Shown piece after piece: positions 29,824-39,994 of a stretch of 60,446 nucleotides of DNA. How positions within the stretch are numbered: position 1 is the stretch's first letter; every line of letters begins with the position of its first letter. Position numbers and translations under genes: made by a program. The notes under the pieces are model-generated. The model had not been told where the DNA came from, did no database searches, and worked only from the letters and a program-made list of their open reading frames with translations. The stretch comes from Silicimonas sp. (GTDB lineage Bacteria > Pseudomonadota > Alphaproteobacteria > Rhodobacterales > Rhodobacteraceae): the NCBI GenBank assembly GCA_022340315.1, contig JAJDOD010000169.1, positions 1 through 60,446 of the forward strand, written 5' to 3'.

Positions 29824-30686
29824 GCATCCTGTTTTTCTGCGTCGGCGCCACCAAGGCGGGCACAAGCTGGCTCCACCGCCAGCTTTCGAGCCATGCTGAA
29901 TGTCATTTCCGCGCCATCAAGGAGCTGCACTACTTCAACGCCATCGACGGTGGCACACTGGACCGCGAACTACGCAAGCACCGTAATCAGCAACAGGCGA
30001 TGCTCGACCGCTTCGCCCGCTCCGGCGCGGCGCCAAGCGACGAGCAGACCCTCCGAATGCTCGACCGGGGCAATTGGATCGACGTTCTGGATCGCGGCAA
30101 GGAAGATCACGCGGCCTATCTCGGCTACCTGCAGAATGGTGCGGGGAATGCCCGCGTGGTGGGCGAAATGACACCGGCCTACGGGCTGCTCACAGCCGAC
30201 CGACTGGCCGGACTGGCGAGGCTCACACCGGATGTCAGGTTCCTCTACCTGCTCCGCGACCCCGTGGACCGGCTCTGGAGCCACATCCGCATGATCGCCG
30301 GGCGTCGCGATGAAAGCGGCCAGGTCACGGCAGTCCGCTGCGCCCGGCTTCTCGACAGAACGCTCTCGGGCGAGGAAAGTCAGATCGTGGCGCGCTCCGA
30401 CTACGCCGGCGCGCTCGACCGGCTTGCGGCGGCAATCCGGCCCGCCAGGCTCCTGATCGAAGTGTTCGAGGAAACCGTGATCGGACCGGGCCTGGACCGC
30501 ATCTGCGATTTTCTCGGGATCGCGCGCATCGCCGCCGATCCCGCCCGCATTCACGAAGGACAGCCGCTTGCCATGACCGATGGCCAGCGCAGGGCCGCAG
30601 CCGACTGGCTGGCGCCGCAATATGTCGCCGCGGAAGCGGCGCTGGGACGTTTGCCTGCAAGCTGGGCCAGAGGAGGTTACAGATGA
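29820..30686 (+). CDS. Sulfotransferase-family protein inside nuo operon
   Basis: A 288-residue protein. The N-terminal [19 protein letters not shown] is the P-loop-like 5'-phosphosulfate-binding loop of PAPS-dependent sulfotransferases (Lys 12), and [15 protein letters not shown] at about residue 146 is the 3'-phosphate-binding motif. EMTPAY is another conserved site. The family sulfates carbohydrates, lipids or proteins; the acceptor is unknown. ATGA overlaps with genes on both sides, including nuoD, make it part of the operon. Such a gene is unusual there. Confidence 0.85.
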   Translation: MSILFFCVGATKAGTSWLHRQLSSHAECHFRAIKELHYFNAIDGGTLDRELRKHRNQQQAMLDRFARSGAAPSDEQTLRMLDRGNWIDVLDRGKEDHAAYLGYLQNGAGNARVVGEMTPAYGLLTADRLAGLARLTPDVRFLYLLRDPVDRLWSHIRMIAGRRDESGQVTAVRCARLLDRTLSGEESQIVARSDYAGALDRLAAAIRPARLLIEVFEETVIGPGLDRICDFLGIARIAADPARIHEGQPLAMTDGQRRAAADWLAPQYVAAEAALGRLPASWARGGYR

Positions 30687-31894
30687 AAGACGGTGCTTTC
30701 GAGGACACCACGACCGGCGAGCAGAAAATCCGGAACTTCAACATCAATTTCGGGCCTCAGCACCCTGCGGCGCACGGCGTGCTGCGCCTCGTGCTGGAGC
30801 TTGACGGCGAGATCGTCGAGCGCTGCGACCCCCATATCGGGCTCCTCCATCGCGGCACCGAGAAGTTGATGGAGAGCCGGACCTATCTCCAGAATCTGCC
30901 CTATTTCGACCGGTTGGATTACGTGGCGCCGATGAACCAGGAACATGCCTGGTGCCTCGCCATCGAGAAGCTGACCGGCGTGGAAGTGCCGCGCCGCGCC
31001 TCGCTGATCCGGGTGCTTTACTGCGAGATCGGTCGCATCCTGAATCATATTCTCAACGTGACCACCCAGGCAATGGATGTCGGCGCGCTCACCCCGCCGC
31101 TCTGGGGCTTCGAGGAACGCGAGAAGCTGATGGTCTTCTACGAGCGTGCCTGCGGAGCACGGCTCCACGCCGCATACTTCCGGCCCGGCGGCGTGCACCA
31201 GGACCTTCCGCCCGCGCTCATCGACGATATCGAGACCTGGGCGAACGAGTTTCCCAAGGTGCTTGATGACATCGACGGGCTTCTGACCGAGAACCGCATC
31301 TTCAAGCAACGCAACGTCGATATCTGCGTGGTCTCCCAGCAGGAGGCTCTCGACTGGGGTTTCTCCGGCGTCATGGTGCGCGGCTCCGGCATGGCCTGGG
31401 ACCTCCGCCGCGCGCAACCCTACGAATGCTACGACGAGTTCGAATTCCAGATCCCTATCGGTCAGAACGGCGACTGCTATGACCGCTATCTCTGCCGCAT
31501 GGCCGAAATGCGCGAGTCGCTCAAGATCATCCACCAATGCGTCGAGAAGCTTCGCGCGACGCCCGGCGACGTTCTGGCGCGCGGCAAGATCACGCCGCCG
31601 TCGCGCGGCGACATGAAGACCTCGATGGAAGCGCTGATCCACCACTTCAAGCTCTATACCGAAGGCTTCCACGTTCCGGCGGGCGAGGTCTATGCCGCCG
31701 TCGAGGCGCCCAAGGGCGAGTTCGGGGTGTACCTTGTTGCAGACGGCACCAACAAGCCCTACCGCGCCAAGCTGCGCGCACCGGGCTATCCGCACCTTCA
31801 GGCGATGGATCACGTCTCGAAGGGCCACATGCTGGCCGATGTGAGTGCGATCATCGGGACGATGGATATCGTGTTCGGGGAAGTGGACCGATGA
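30683..31894 (+). CDS. nuoD: NADH-quinone oxidoreductase subunit D
   Basis: A 403-residue 49-kDa subunit at the quinone-binding site. [17 protein letters not shown] holds the conserved His and the quinone-site residues; [16 protein letters not shown] and [24 protein letters not shown] are standard. It overlaps the sulfotransferase gene by ATGA. Cotranslated order in the operon is C-x-sulfotransferase-D. Confidence 0.97.
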   Translation: MKDGAFEDTTTGEQKIRNFNINFGPQHPAAHGVLRLVLELDGEIVERCDPHIGLLHRGTEKLMESRTYLQNLPYFDRLDYVAPMNQEHAWCLAIEKLTGVEVPRRASLIRVLYCEIGRILNHILNVTTQAMDVGALTPPLWGFEEREKLMVFYERACGARLHAAYFRPGGVHQDLPPALIDDIETWANEFPKVLDDIDGLLTENRIFKQRNVDICVVSQQEALDWGFSGVMVRGSGMAWDLRRAQPYECYDEFEFQIPIGQNGDCYDRYLCRMAEMRESLKIIHQCVEKLRATPGDVLARGKITPPSRGDMKTSMEALIHHFKLYTEGFHVPAGEVYAAVEAPKGEFGVYLVADGTNKPYRAKLRAPGYPHLQAMDHVSKGHMLADVSAIIGTMDIVFGEVDR

Positions 31895-31962
31895 CCGACG
31901 ATGCACCGACGCAATACCGACGTAATACCGACGTAATACCGACGTCCGAAAAAGGGCTTTGA
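31891..31962 (+). CDS. Possible 23-residue ORF over a tandem repeat
   Basis: An ATGA overlap with the nuoD stop opens a 23-codon frame ending just before nuoE. It is built largely on an 11-bp triple repeat, so its sequence ([11 protein letters not shown]) is repeat-derived. It could be a leader peptide or a frameshifted remnant, or simply chance. No protein evidence. Confidence 0.22.
   Translation: MTDDAPTQYRRNTDVIPTSEKGL
31913..31945. repeat. 11-bp direct repeat, three copies
   Basis: The unit AATACCGACGT occurs three times head to tail at 31913-31923, 31924-31934 and 31935-31945, without mismatch. It lies in the 75-bp gap between nuoD and nuoE. Copy number could vary by slippage. One copy is 11 bp, so any change alters the reading frame of the small ORF. 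Confidence 0.85.
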
Positions 31963-31969
31963 CAGGGAC

Positions 31970-33052
31970 ATGCTCCGCAGACTTCACCCCGAACAACCCG
32001 ATAGCTTCGCCTTCACCGATGCGAACCGGAAATGGGCCGAGGCCCAGATCACCAAGTATCCCGAGGGCCGCCAGGCCAGCGCGGTGATCCCGCTGCTCTG
32101 GCGCGCGCAGGAACAGGAAGGCTGGGTCTCCCGCGCAGCGATCGAGCATGTCGCGGCGATGCTGAATATGGCCTATATCCGTGTGCTGGAAGTCGCCACC
32201 TTCTACTTCATGTTCCAGCTTCAACCCACGGGAAGTATTGCAAATATCCAGGTCTGCGGCACGACGTCCTGCATGATCTGCGGGGCCGAGGACCTGATTG
32301 CGGTCTGCAAGGAAAAGATCGCCGCGAAGCCGCATACACTCTCTGCTGACGGCAAGTTCACCTGGGAAGAAGTCGAGTGCCTCGGCGCCTGTGCCAACGC
32401 GCCGATGGCGCAGATCGGCAAGGATTACTACGAGGATCTGACAGTCGAGAGCTTCACCGAGATTCTCGAGACCTTATCCGCGGGTAAGGTCCCCGTGCCG
32501 GGGCCTCAGAACGGGCGCTATGCGGCGGAACCGAAAAGCGGCCTGACCTCGCTGAAGGAATACGAAGCCGGACGCCCGCAGTACAACGCCAGCGCGCAAC
32601 TTGCCGTGGATATCGGCGACACGGTGCAGCGCATCGACGGCACCGAGGTGCCTCTGGTGACGCCGTGGCTGGACGGCTCCGATCAGGCGACGCCTCCAGC
32701 GACACCGCCCGAGCCGGCTCCTGCCGCCATGACCCGCGACGAGGTCGCGGACGAGCAGATTGCGCGCCCGGAGGAAGGCGCCGTGGCACCCGAACCGGCC
32801 TCGGGACAGAAGCCCGAGGGGCTGGCGGAGGCGCGCGGCGGCGCCGCTGACGACCTGAAGAAGATCAAGGGTGTAGGGCCGAAGCTGGAAAAGCTGCTGA
32901 ACAGCATGGGCTTCTACCACTTCGACCAGGTCGCGGCATGGACGGCGGACGAGATCGCCTGGGTGGACGACAACCTCGAAGGCTTCAAGGGGCGTGTGAC
33001 GCGCGACGAATGGGTTGCGCAGGCCAGGAAATTGGCTGACGGCTCGGAATAG
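31970..33052 (+). CDS. nuoE: NuoE with long C-terminal helix-hairpin-helix extension
   Basis: A 360-residue protein. Residues 1-165 are the usual 24-kDa thioredoxin-like subunit with the 2Fe-2S ligands Cys 96, 101, 137 and 141. NuoE is usually about 165-240 residues. After residue 200 there is an acidic, Pro/Ala-rich linker (230-290), then a helix-hairpin-helix module 294-360 with [20 protein letters not shown] and the [11 protein letters not shown] end. The same module is on L21 and on the next protein. The iron-sulfur site is intact. Confidence 0.95.
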   Translation: MLRRLHPEQPDSFAFTDANRKWAEAQITKYPEGRQASAVIPLLWRAQEQEGWVSRAAIEHVAAMLNMAYIRVLEVATFYFMFQLQPTGSIANIQVCGTTSCMICGAEDLIAVCKEKIAAKPHTLSADGKFTWEEVECLGACANAPMAQIGKDYYEDLTVESFTEILETLSAGKVPVPGPQNGRYAAEPKSGLTSLKEYEAGRPQYNASAQLAVDIGDTVQRIDGTEVPLVTPWLDGSDQATPPATPPEPAPAAMTRDEVADEQIARPEEGAVAPEPASGQKPEGLAEARGGAADDLKKIKGVGPKLEKLLNSMGFYHFDQVAAWTADEIAWVDDNLEGFKGRVTRDEWVAQARKLADGSE

Positions 33053-33117
33053 TTCCCCTTGATTGAGTGCCAGCGGCTGTGCAGAGTTGCTGGCAAGCAC
33101 TTGGGAGGCTTCATCAC

Positions 33118-33933
33118 ATGTCGCAGAAAAACACGCTAAACTCGGTTGCTTTCGTTGCTGTTTTCGCCCTGGCCGTCTTTTTGGTCGCATTGGGCTTGAT
33201 GCTCTTCGTGGGCAAGTTCGCAATCTTCGGCTCGATCTTCATGGCTCTGGTGGTTGCCATCGCAACGGCCATATTCCTCCTGATCGGCTTCGGAGGCCCG
33301 GCCGCGCAAGCACTGCCGGTTGCGCGCCAGGCCGCACCGCCGGCGCCGGAACCGGTTGCCGAACCGGCTCCGGCTGAACCGGCTCACGCCGAACCCGAGA
33401 TGCCCGACACGTCCGAGGCGGACCGCGAAGCCGAGGAAGCGGCGGAACGGGCACGCGCCCAAGCCGCCGCAGCCGAGGCCGAGGCTGCGCGGAGATCCGC
33501 GGAAGAACAGGCTGCCCGCGACAAGGCCGAGGCCGACGCCCGTGCCGCCGCGGAAGCCGAAGCGGCACGCAAGGCCGCCGAGGCCGCCGCCGCCGCGCCT
33601 CAACCGGCGCCCGAACCTGAACCGGCGGCACCGGCCTCTGGTGAAGCTTCGCGCCCGGCGGGTCTCGATGGTCCGCGCGACGGAACAGCGGACGATCTCA
33701 AACAAATCAAGGGCGTCGGCCCCAAGATGGAACAGGTCTGCAATCGCCTTGGCTTCTGGCACTTTGACCAGATCGCCGCATGGACAGACGAGGAAGTGGC
33801 CTGGGTCGACGCCAACCTGGAAGGCTTTCCGGGCCGCGTTTCCCGGGATAACTGGGTCGAACAGGCAAAAATTCTCGCCTCCGGCGGTGAAACCGAGTTC
33901 TCGAAGCGTGTCGAGGATGGCGACGTCTACTGA
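33118..33933 (+). CDS. Two-pass membrane protein with Ala-rich linker and HhH tail
   Basis: A 271-residue protein. TM helices are near residues 9-31 and 35-58. A long Ala/Glu/Arg-rich stretch (about 100-165) looks like a charged single helix or coiled coil. The C-terminal 192-271 is a helix-hairpin-helix module (IKGVGPKMEQVC, FDQIAAWT, NWVEQAKILA), close to the tail of NuoE immediately upstream. GGGAGG precedes ATG 33118. It probably assists or binds complex I or nucleic acid at the membrane, but this is inference. Confidence 0.85.
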   Translation: MSQKNTLNSVAFVAVFALAVFLVALGLMLFVGKFAIFGSIFMALVVAIATAIFLLIGFGGPAAQALPVARQAAPPAPEPVAEPAPAEPAHAEPEMPDTSEADREAEEAAERARAQAAAAEAEAARRSAEEQAARDKAEADARAAAEAEAARKAAEAAAAAPQPAPEPEPAAPASGEASRPAGLDGPRDGTADDLKQIKGVGPKMEQVCNRLGFWHFDQIAAWTDEEVAWVDANLEGFPGRVSRDNWVEQAKILASGGETEFSKRVEDGDVY

Positions 33934-34014
33934 CGTCGCCCCCGCGTCTGATTGGCTGCCCGCGGCGTTGCGTTGCCCTGTGCGACAGTTGCGGCAACGG
34001 GAAATGGGGTGGAG

Positions 34015-34248
34015 ATGAACGAGCGACTTGAACGTGAAAAGCAGTTGGCACGACTGGGGCGCGTGGTCTCGATCGTGATTGCGGCCACCATGATCCTCTG
34101 GATGGGGGCGCAATGGCTAGGCGGGCGGATGGGACTGCCGGACGAGTACGTGTTTCTCTTCGATCTTTTCGCTCTTGCGGGTTTTCTCTGGGCGATATTC
34201 GTGACATTTCAACTCTGGCGAAAACGCCGCGAACTGGAGAAAGACTGA
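34015..34248 (+). CDS. DUF5337 family protein
   Basis: A 77-residue protein with two hydrophobic helices (about 16-36 and 46-66) and charged ends. It matches the DUF5337 proteins found inside nuo clusters of Rhodobacteraceae. Likely in the inner membrane, possibly a complex I accessory or assembly factor. Ribosome site GGGGTGGAG precedes ATG 34015. It is 46 bp before nuoF. Confidence 0.7.
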   Translation: MNERLEREKQLARLGRVVSIVIAATMILWMGAQWLGGRMGLPDEYVFLFDLFALAGFLWAIFVTFQLWRKRRELEKD

Positions 34249-34293
34249 GGCCGCCACGACAGGCGCGGGACCGGTCAGGATGGGAATGCTCTG

Positions 34294-35574
34294 ATGCTTG
34301 ACGACAAGGATCGTATCTTCACGAATCTCTACGGCATGCACGACCGGACGCTCGCCGGCGCGAAAGCGCGCGGGCATTGGGATGGGACCGCCGGTATCAT
34401 CCAGAAGGGCCGCGACTGGATCGTTGACCAGATGAAGGCTTCGGGCTTGCGTGGTCGGGGTGGAGCGGGTTTCCCAACCGGGCTGAAATGGTCCTTCATG
34501 CCCAAGGAAAGTGACGGGCGCCCTTCCTATCTCGTGGTCAACGCCGACGAGTCCGAGCCGGGCACCTGCAAGGACCGCGAGATCATGCGGCACGACCCGC
34601 ACACCCTCGTCGAAGGCTGTCTGATCGCCAGCTTCGCGATGGGGGCCAACACCTGTTACATCTACCTGCGCGGCGAATATATCCGCGAGCGCGAGGCGCT
34701 GCAGCGCGCCATCGACGAATGCTATGAAGCGGGGCTTCTGGGCAAGAACGCCGCCGGTTCGGGCTGGGATTTCGACCTTTTCCTGCATCACGGCGCCGGG
34801 GCCTATATCTGCGGCGAGGAAACCGCGCTTCTGGAAAGCCTCGAAGGCAAGAAGGGGATGCCGCGGATGAAGCCGCCGTTCCCGGCGGGTGCGGGTCTCT
34901 ATGGCTGCCCGACCACGGTGAACAACGTCGAGTCGATCGCGGTCGTGCCGACCATCCTGCGGCGCGGGCCGGACTGGTTCGCCGGTTTCGGGCGGCCGAA
35001 CAACGCGGGAACCAAGCTGTTTGCAATCAGCGGCCACGTGAACAACCCCTGCGTCGTCGAAGAAGCGATGTCGATATCCTTCGAGGAGTTGATCGACAAG
35101 CATTGCGGCGGCATCCGGGGCGGCTGGAAGAACCTCAAGGCGGTCATTCCGGGCGGTTCGTCGGTGCCCTGTCTGCCGGGCAAGATCATGAAGGACGAGG
35201 CGATCATGGATTTCGACTGGCTGCGCGAGCAGCGGTCGGGTCTGGGCACCGCGGCGGTCATCGTGATGGACAACAGCACGGACATCATCAAGGCGATCTG
35301 GCGGCTCTCCAAGTTCTACAAGCACGAGAGCTGCGGCCAGTGCACCCCCTGCCGCGAGGGCACGGGCTGGATGATGCGCGTGATGGACCGGTTGGTGAAG
35401 GGCGAGGCGGAGGTCGAGGAGATCGACATGCTGCTCGACGTTACCAAGCAGGTCGAAGGTCACACGATCTGCGCTCTTGGCGACGCGGCGGCCTGGCCGA
35501 TCCAGGGGTTGATCCGGCATTTCCGGGATGAGATCGAAGACCGGATCAAGGGCCGGGCGATCGCGGCGGAATAG
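34294..35574 (+). CDS. nuoF: NADH-quinone oxidoreductase subunit F
   Basis: A 426-residue 51-kDa subunit that binds NADH and [19 protein letters not shown] is the NADH-binding segment, [20 protein letters not shown] the FMN region, and [15 protein letters not shown] holds the 4Fe-4S ligands. Length is typical. It is followed by a methyltransferase gene after 2 bp. Confidence 0.97.
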   Translation: MLDDKDRIFTNLYGMHDRTLAGAKARGHWDGTAGIIQKGRDWIVDQMKASGLRGRGGAGFPTGLKWSFMPKESDGRPSYLVVNADESEPGTCKDREIMRHDPHTLVEGCLIASFAMGANTCYIYLRGEYIREREALQRAIDECYEAGLLGKNAAGSGWDFDLFLHHGAGAYICGEETALLESLEGKKGMPRMKPPFPAGAGLYGCPTTVNNVESIAVVPTILRRGPDWFAGFGRPNNAGTKLFAISGHVNNPCVVEEAMSISFEELIDKHCGGIRGGWKNLKAVIPGGSSVPCLPGKIMKDEAIMDFDWLREQRSGLGTAAVIVMDNSTDIIKAIWRLSKFYKHESCGQCTPCREGTGWMMRVMDRLVKGEAEVEEIDMLLDVTKQVEGHTICALGDAAAWPIQGLIRHFRDEIEDRIKGRAIAAE

Positions 35575-35576
35575 CG

Positions 35577-36299
35577 ATGCCGCGAGGCGCGATCCGCGAG
35601 TACCTGTTCGGCGGCGATGATGTGGCTTCCGACATACGGGAGAAGTATCGCTTCGACGGCGAGCTTCTGAGTATGTTCGCGGACAACCGGGGGCCGGTCG
35701 TCCACAAGTGGCACCACTACATTCCGATATACGACCGGTACTTTTCGCGGTTCCGGGGAAAGCCACTCAGGTTCCTCGAGATCGGCGTTGCGAAGGGCGG
35801 CAGTCTTCAGCTTTGGCGGAACTATTTCGGGGACGCGGCGACGATATACGGCATCGACATCAAACCCCGTTGCGCCAGGTTCGATGGCCAGTCCGGGCAG
35901 GTGCGCATCGGCAGCCAGGACGATCCGGACTTCCTGGCGGGGGTGGTCGAGGAAATGGGTGGTGTCGACGTGGTGCTGGACGATGGCAGCCACCAGATGC
36001 CGCATATCGAGGCCAGCCTTCGCGCCCTGTTCCCTCTGCTGTCTGACGATGGCATTTACATGATCGAGGACCTGCACACCTCGTACTGGCAGAAATGGGG
36101 GGGCGGCTTCGATGCTCGCGGGAATTTCTTCAATACCGTCAGGCGCATGATAGATGGCATGCACCGCTGGTATCACGACCGCCCGGTTGTCCTGCCCGAG
36201 ATCTCGGACAAGCTGTCGGGGATTCATATCCACGACAGCATCGTGGTGCTCGAGAAAGGCCCGGTGTTCCGGCCTGTGACGTCTCGGATCGGAGGTTGA
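35577..36299 (+). CDS. SAM-dependent methyltransferase-like protein
   Basis: A 240-residue Rossmann-fold protein. FLEIGVAKGGSLQLWRNYF is SAM motif I, DVVLDDGSHQMPHI is motif II-like, and MIEDLHTSYWQ follows. The layout resembles sugar O-methyltransferases of macrolide tailoring (MycE/TylE-like C-terminal half) and other members of this class. The substrate cannot be inferred. It lies between nuoF and nuoG and is followed by a DUF3291 gene 4 bp later. Confidence 0.82.
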   Translation: MPRGAIREYLFGGDDVASDIREKYRFDGELLSMFADNRGPVVHKWHHYIPIYDRYFSRFRGKPLRFLEIGVAKGGSLQLWRNYFGDAATIYGIDIKPRCARFDGQSGQVRIGSQDDPDFLAGVVEEMGGVDVVLDDGSHQMPHIEASLRALFPLLSDDGIYMIEDLHTSYWQKWGGGFDARGNFFNTVRRMIDGMHRWYHDRPVVLPEISDKLSGIHIHDSIVVLEKGPVFRPVTSRIGG

Positions 36300-36303
36300 T
36301 CCA

Positions 36304-36774
36304 ATGCACCTCGCCGAACTCAACATTGGACGCCTCGTCGCCTCGACCGACGATCCACGTGTCGCCGAGTTCATGGCCGCACTCGACCGGGTCAACGGGC
36401 TCGGCAAGCGGATGCCCGGGTTTGTCTGGATGATGGAAGGGTCGGGCGAACCGGGGACAGGAAACACAGAGACCAAGATCGGCGGCGACCCGCGTTTCGT
36501 GTCCAACCTGACCGTCTGGGAAAACGTCCAGACGCTGGAGAATTTCGTCTGGAACACCGTTCACCGCCAGTTCTACCAGAGGCGGCGCGAATGGTTCGAG
36601 GTGCTGGGTGAGATGCATTTCGTCATGTGGTGGGTGCCTGAAGGGCATCGGCCGACACTGGATGAGGGGCTGGAGCGGCTGGAAGACCTGAAGGCCAACG
36701 GCAACAGCACGCGCGCCTTCGGCTGGGACGGACTGGAGGAGGCAAAGCTCTGGCGGCAGGGGGCATGCGCCTGA
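36304..36774 (+). CDS. DUF3291 family protein
   Basis: A 156-residue cytoplasmic protein. LAELNIGRL at the start, PGFVWMM, NLTVWENVQTLENFVWNTVH and FVMWWVPEGHRPTLDEGLERLEDL are characteristic of DUF3291, a dimeric alpha/beta-barrel fold related to monooxygenase-like proteins. Function unknown. It sits inside the nuo operon between nuoF and nuoG; another accessory gene. Confidence 0.85.
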   Translation: MHLAELNIGRLVASTDDPRVAEFMAALDRVNGLGKRMPGFVWMMEGSGEPGTGNTETKIGGDPRFVSNLTVWENVQTLENFVWNTVHRQFYQRRREWFEVLGEMHFVMWWVPEGHRPTLDEGLERLEDLKANGNSTRAFGWDGLEEAKLWRQGACA

Positions 36775-36867
36775 GTTGTTTTCCGGGCTCACATGCGGCT
36801 TCGGAAAATGCTTTCTGTTGAACGGTTTGCCGCAAGTCGCTAGGGTCACGCCACAACGGAGGGGGCC

Positions 36868-37215
36868 ATGACGGCAACACGCTTCTTGATAATGATCTGC
36901 GTCGCCCTGACGCTTACCGGCTGCGGATTGCGCGAGCGCATCTTTGGCGGCGGTGGTCAGTCGGATCGAGCCTTGCCCTACAGGGCCAAGCTTGCCAAGG
37001 GAGAGGATCGGCGGGACATCTCGGTTCGGGTACAGTCGCGGGGCGCTTCGGTGGCAGCTGTCCGGGAAAGCGTGCGTTTCCAGGCGACACGATATTGCCT
37101 GATCAACTTTGGCGGGGCCGATACGCGGTGGGTGATCAATCCGGTAACCGGCGATTGGGCTTTCACACGGGATGGTGACGACATGATCTTCCAAGGCCGC
37201 TGCGTTTTCCGTTGA
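36868..37215 (+). CDS. Lipoprotein of unknown function
   Basis: A 115-residue protein with lipobox LTLTGC (cysteine at residue 19). The mature domain contains YCLINFGGADTRWVINP and DWAFTRDGDDMIFQGRCVF, perhaps a small beta-fold. Two further cysteines may form a disulfide. A GGAGG site precedes the ATG. No family is recognised. Inner or outer membrane anchored. Confidence 0.72.
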   Translation: MTATRFLIMICVALTLTGCGLRERIFGGGGQSDRALPYRAKLAKGEDRRDISVRVQSRGASVAAVRESVRFQATRYCLINFGGADTRWVINPVTGDWAFTRDGDDMIFQGRCVFR

Positions 37216-37422
37216 GAGGAAGTAACACTTCTCACAATCCGTGAAGTCTCAAAAACGCGTCTATTCCAATAGCTTGACATGGTCGCGTGGCAGATATCCG
37301 CGCGTCCGGCGCAAACTTGTGCGTCGCGTCTCCTGCTCTGCCGACTGCAGGACTATATCGTGGTAGACAGCCGAGCGGGGAGCGGGACCCGTGTCGTGAC
37401 TGATGTTGGGAAGCCGGTTCGT

Positions 37423-37821
37423 ATGTGGAAATTCATTGTAAGTCTGACCTTTATCGCGCTGGCGGCACCTGCCGCCGCGCTGAAACCGCTGCATGAGGAT
37501 GCGCGGGTTCTGAACAGTTTTTACGTCGTCGGCTTTGCTGACGAAATTCGCAAGCGGTGCGACAGCATCGAGCCGCGGATCATCCGCGCGTATATGTATC
37601 TCAAGTCGCTGGAAAGCTATGCGAGGAAAGCCGGCTATTCTTCTGAAGACATTAAGGAACTTCAGGACAACAAGGCCGAGAAGGAGAAGCTTCGCGCGAA
37701 AATCCTGGCCGATCTGGCCAAACGCGGTGCGACACCGGAAAATCCGGAAGGCTATTGCACTGTCGGGCGTGAAGAAATAGCCAAGGGCAGCGCCGCGGGA
37801 CGCCTGCTGCGAGCGAAGTAA
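37423..37821 (+). CDS. DUF5333 family periplasmic protein
   Basis: A 132-residue protein starting at ATG 37423, with signal peptide MWKFIVSLTFIALAAPAAA. RKRCDSIEPRIIRAYMYLKSLESYARKAGYSSEDIKEL and EGYCTVGREEIAKGSAAGRLLR match DUF5333, another small protein typical of Rhodobacteraceae nuo clusters. Two cysteines may pair. A regulatory gap of about 200 bp lies upstream. nuoG follows after 48 bp. Confidence 0.75.
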   Translation: MWKFIVSLTFIALAAPAAALKPLHEDARVLNSFYVVGFADEIRKRCDSIEPRIIRAYMYLKSLESYARKAGYSSEDIKELQDNKAEKEKLRAKILADLAKRGATPENPEGYCTVGREEIAKGSAAGRLLRAK

Positions 37822-37869
37822 TCGCTCCGGTCCCCGTGGCACGACGGAAGCCACGAGGATCGAAGCCAA

Positions 37870-39888
37870 ATGTCCGAACTTCGCAAGCTCATCATCGACG
37901 GTGAAGAGATCGAGGTCGATCCGGCCCTGACGCTGATCCAGGCCTGTGAACAGGCCGGGATCGAAATCCCCCGGTTCTGCTACCACGAACGTCTGTCCAT
38001 CGCCGGAAACTGCCGGATGTGCCTGGTCGAGGTCGTGGGCGGCCCGCCCAAGCCGGCCGCAAGCTGTGCGATGCAGGTGCGCGATCTGCGCCCGGGCCCC
38101 GAGGGACAGCCGCCGGTCGTCAAGACGAACAGCCCGATGGTGAAGAAGGCGCGGGAGGGGGTGATGGAATTCCTCCTCATCAACCACCCGCTTGATTGCC
38201 CGATCTGCGACCAGGGCGGCGAATGCGACCTGCAGGACCAGGCAATGGCCTATGGCGTAGATTTCAGCCGCTTCCGCGAACCGAAGCGCGCTGTCGACAA
38301 CATGGATTTAGGTCCTCTGGTGGGCACCGCAATGACTCGGTGCATTTCCTGCACCCGCTGCGTGCGGTTCATTACCGAGGTCGCAGGGATGCCCGAGCTT
38401 GGTCAGACCGGGCGCGGCGAGGATGCCGAGATCACCTCGTATCTTGGCCAGACGCTCGACAGCGAGATGCAGGGCAATATCGTCGATCTTTGTCCGGTCG
38501 GCGCGCTGACCTCTAAGCCATATGCCTTCACCGCGCGGCCGTGGGAACTGACCAAGACCGAGACCATCGACGTGATGGACGCGCTGGGCTCGAATATCCG
38601 GGTGGATACCAAGGGCCGCGAAGTGATGCGGATCATGCCGCGCAACCATGACGGTGTGAACGAGGAGTGGCTGTCGGACAAGTCGCGGTTCGCCTGGGAC
38701 GGGCTGCGCCGCCAGCGGCTGGACAAGCCTTATATCCGCGAGAACGGTAAGCTGCGTGCCGCGACCTGGGGCGAGGCGCTGGGCAAGGCCGCCGAGGCGA
38801 TGAAGGGTGGCAAGGTTGCTGGCCTTGTGGGTGACCTGGCCCCGGTCGAGGCAGTCTACGCGCTGAAAGAACTGGTCGAAGGGCAGGGCGGCGCCGTTGA
38901 GTGCCGTGTGGACGGCGCGAAGCTGCCGGCGGGCAACCGCTCGGCCTACGTCGGCACTGCGGCGATCGAAGATATCGACAGTGCGAAGATGATCATGCTG
39001 GTCGGCACGAACCCGCGTGCCGAGGCACCGGTTCTGAACGCGCGCATCCGCAAGGCGTGGTCGCGCGGCGCGATGATCGGGCTGATCGGCGAGGGTGCGG
39101 ACCTGACCTATGACTACCAGCATTTCGGCACCGGGCGCGACGAGTTGCGCCGCGCCGCCGAGACGCTGGCAGACGATGCTATAGGCAAGGAAAGTCTGGT
39201 TATTGTCGGCATGGGCGCCTTGACCGGCGACGGCGGAAAGGGCGTTTTGGCCGACGCGATGGCGCTGGCCGAGGCGTCGGAATCGAAGCTGCTCGTGCTG
39301 CATACGGCGGCAAGCCGTGTGGGTGCGCTGGATGTCGGCGCAGTCAGTGCCGGCGGCGTGGACGGCGCGCTTGAGGGTGCTGCGGTCGTCTACAACCTTG
39401 GTGCAGACGAGATCGACATCCCCGAAGGGCCGATCGTGATCTACCAGGGCAGCCACGGCGATCGGGGTGCGCATCGGGCGGACATCATCCTGCCTGCCGC
39501 CGCCTGGACCGAGGAGAACGGGCTGTTCGTCAACACCGAAGGCCGTCCTCAGCTCGCGATGCGGGCCAGCTTCCCGCCGGGCGAGGCAAAGGAAAACTGG
39601 GCGATCCTGCGCGCGCTTTCGGCTGAAATGGGCGCGACGTTGCCCTATGACAGCCTGGCAGCCCTGCGACAGAAGCTGGTCGCGGATGCGCCGCATCTGA
39701 AGGATATCGACACCGTTGTGGAGAACGAATGGACGGCGGTGGAGGCGTCGGGCGACGGCTCGGGCGATTTCGGCCAGGCCATCATGGCGCATTACCTGAC
39801 GAACCCCATCCTTCGCGCCTCGGGCCTGATGGCCGAGTTGCAGGCGGCGGCGCGGGAGCGGCGAACTGGAAAGCTTGCGGCAGAGTAG
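37870..39888 (+). CDS. nuoG: NADH-quinone oxidoreductase subunit G
   Basis: A 672-residue peripheral-arm subunit with several iron-sulfur clusters. The N-terminal 2Fe-2S site is [16 protein letters not shown], next [21 protein letters not shown], then [10 protein letters not shown]; the C-terminal molybdopterin-oxidoreductase-like domain ([21 protein letters not shown]) has lost cofactor binding as in other NuoG. The size is normal for alphaproteobacteria. Confidence 0.96.
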   Translation: MSELRKLIIDGEEIEVDPALTLIQACEQAGIEIPRFCYHERLSIAGNCRMCLVEVVGGPPKPAASCAMQVRDLRPGPEGQPPVVKTNSPMVKKAREGVMEFLLINHPLDCPICDQGGECDLQDQAMAYGVDFSRFREPKRAVDNMDLGPLVGTAMTRCISCTRCVRFITEVAGMPELGQTGRGEDAEITSYLGQTLDSEMQGNIVDLCPVGALTSKPYAFTARPWELTKTETIDVMDALGSNIRVDTKGREVMRIMPRNHDGVNEEWLSDKSRFAWDGLRRQRLDKPYIRENGKLRAATWGEALGKAAEAMKGGKVAGLVGDLAPVEAVYALKELVEGQGGAVECRVDGAKLPAGNRSAYVGTAAIEDIDSAKMIMLVGTNPRAEAPVLNARIRKAWSRGAMIGLIGEGADLTYDYQHFGTGRDELRRAAETLADDAIGKESLVIVGMGALTGDGGKGVLADAMALAEASESKLLVLHTAASRVGALDVGAVSAGGVDGALEGAAVVYNLGADEIDIPEGPIVIYQGSHGDRGAHRADIILPAAAWTEENGLFVNTEGRPQLAMRASFPPGEAKENWAILRALSAEMGATLPYDSLAALRQKLVADAPHLKDIDTVVENEWTAVEASGDGSGDFGQAIMAHYLTNPILRASGLMAELQAAARERRTGKLAAE

Positions 39889-39994
39889 GGGCGCGGGCCG
39901 GAAAACAAGGCATTGAGGCTGGAAATCAGGGCCGAGATGCGGTTTACGGGGGCAGGGAATATCCTCGCCCGGACTAAAGGGAACAAGAGGTTAG

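Noticed and set aside
38308-39792. 494-codon frame antisense to nuoG
   Set aside because: Lies wholly inside nuoG on the other strand and shows repetitive Arg/His/Gln composition typical of shadows.
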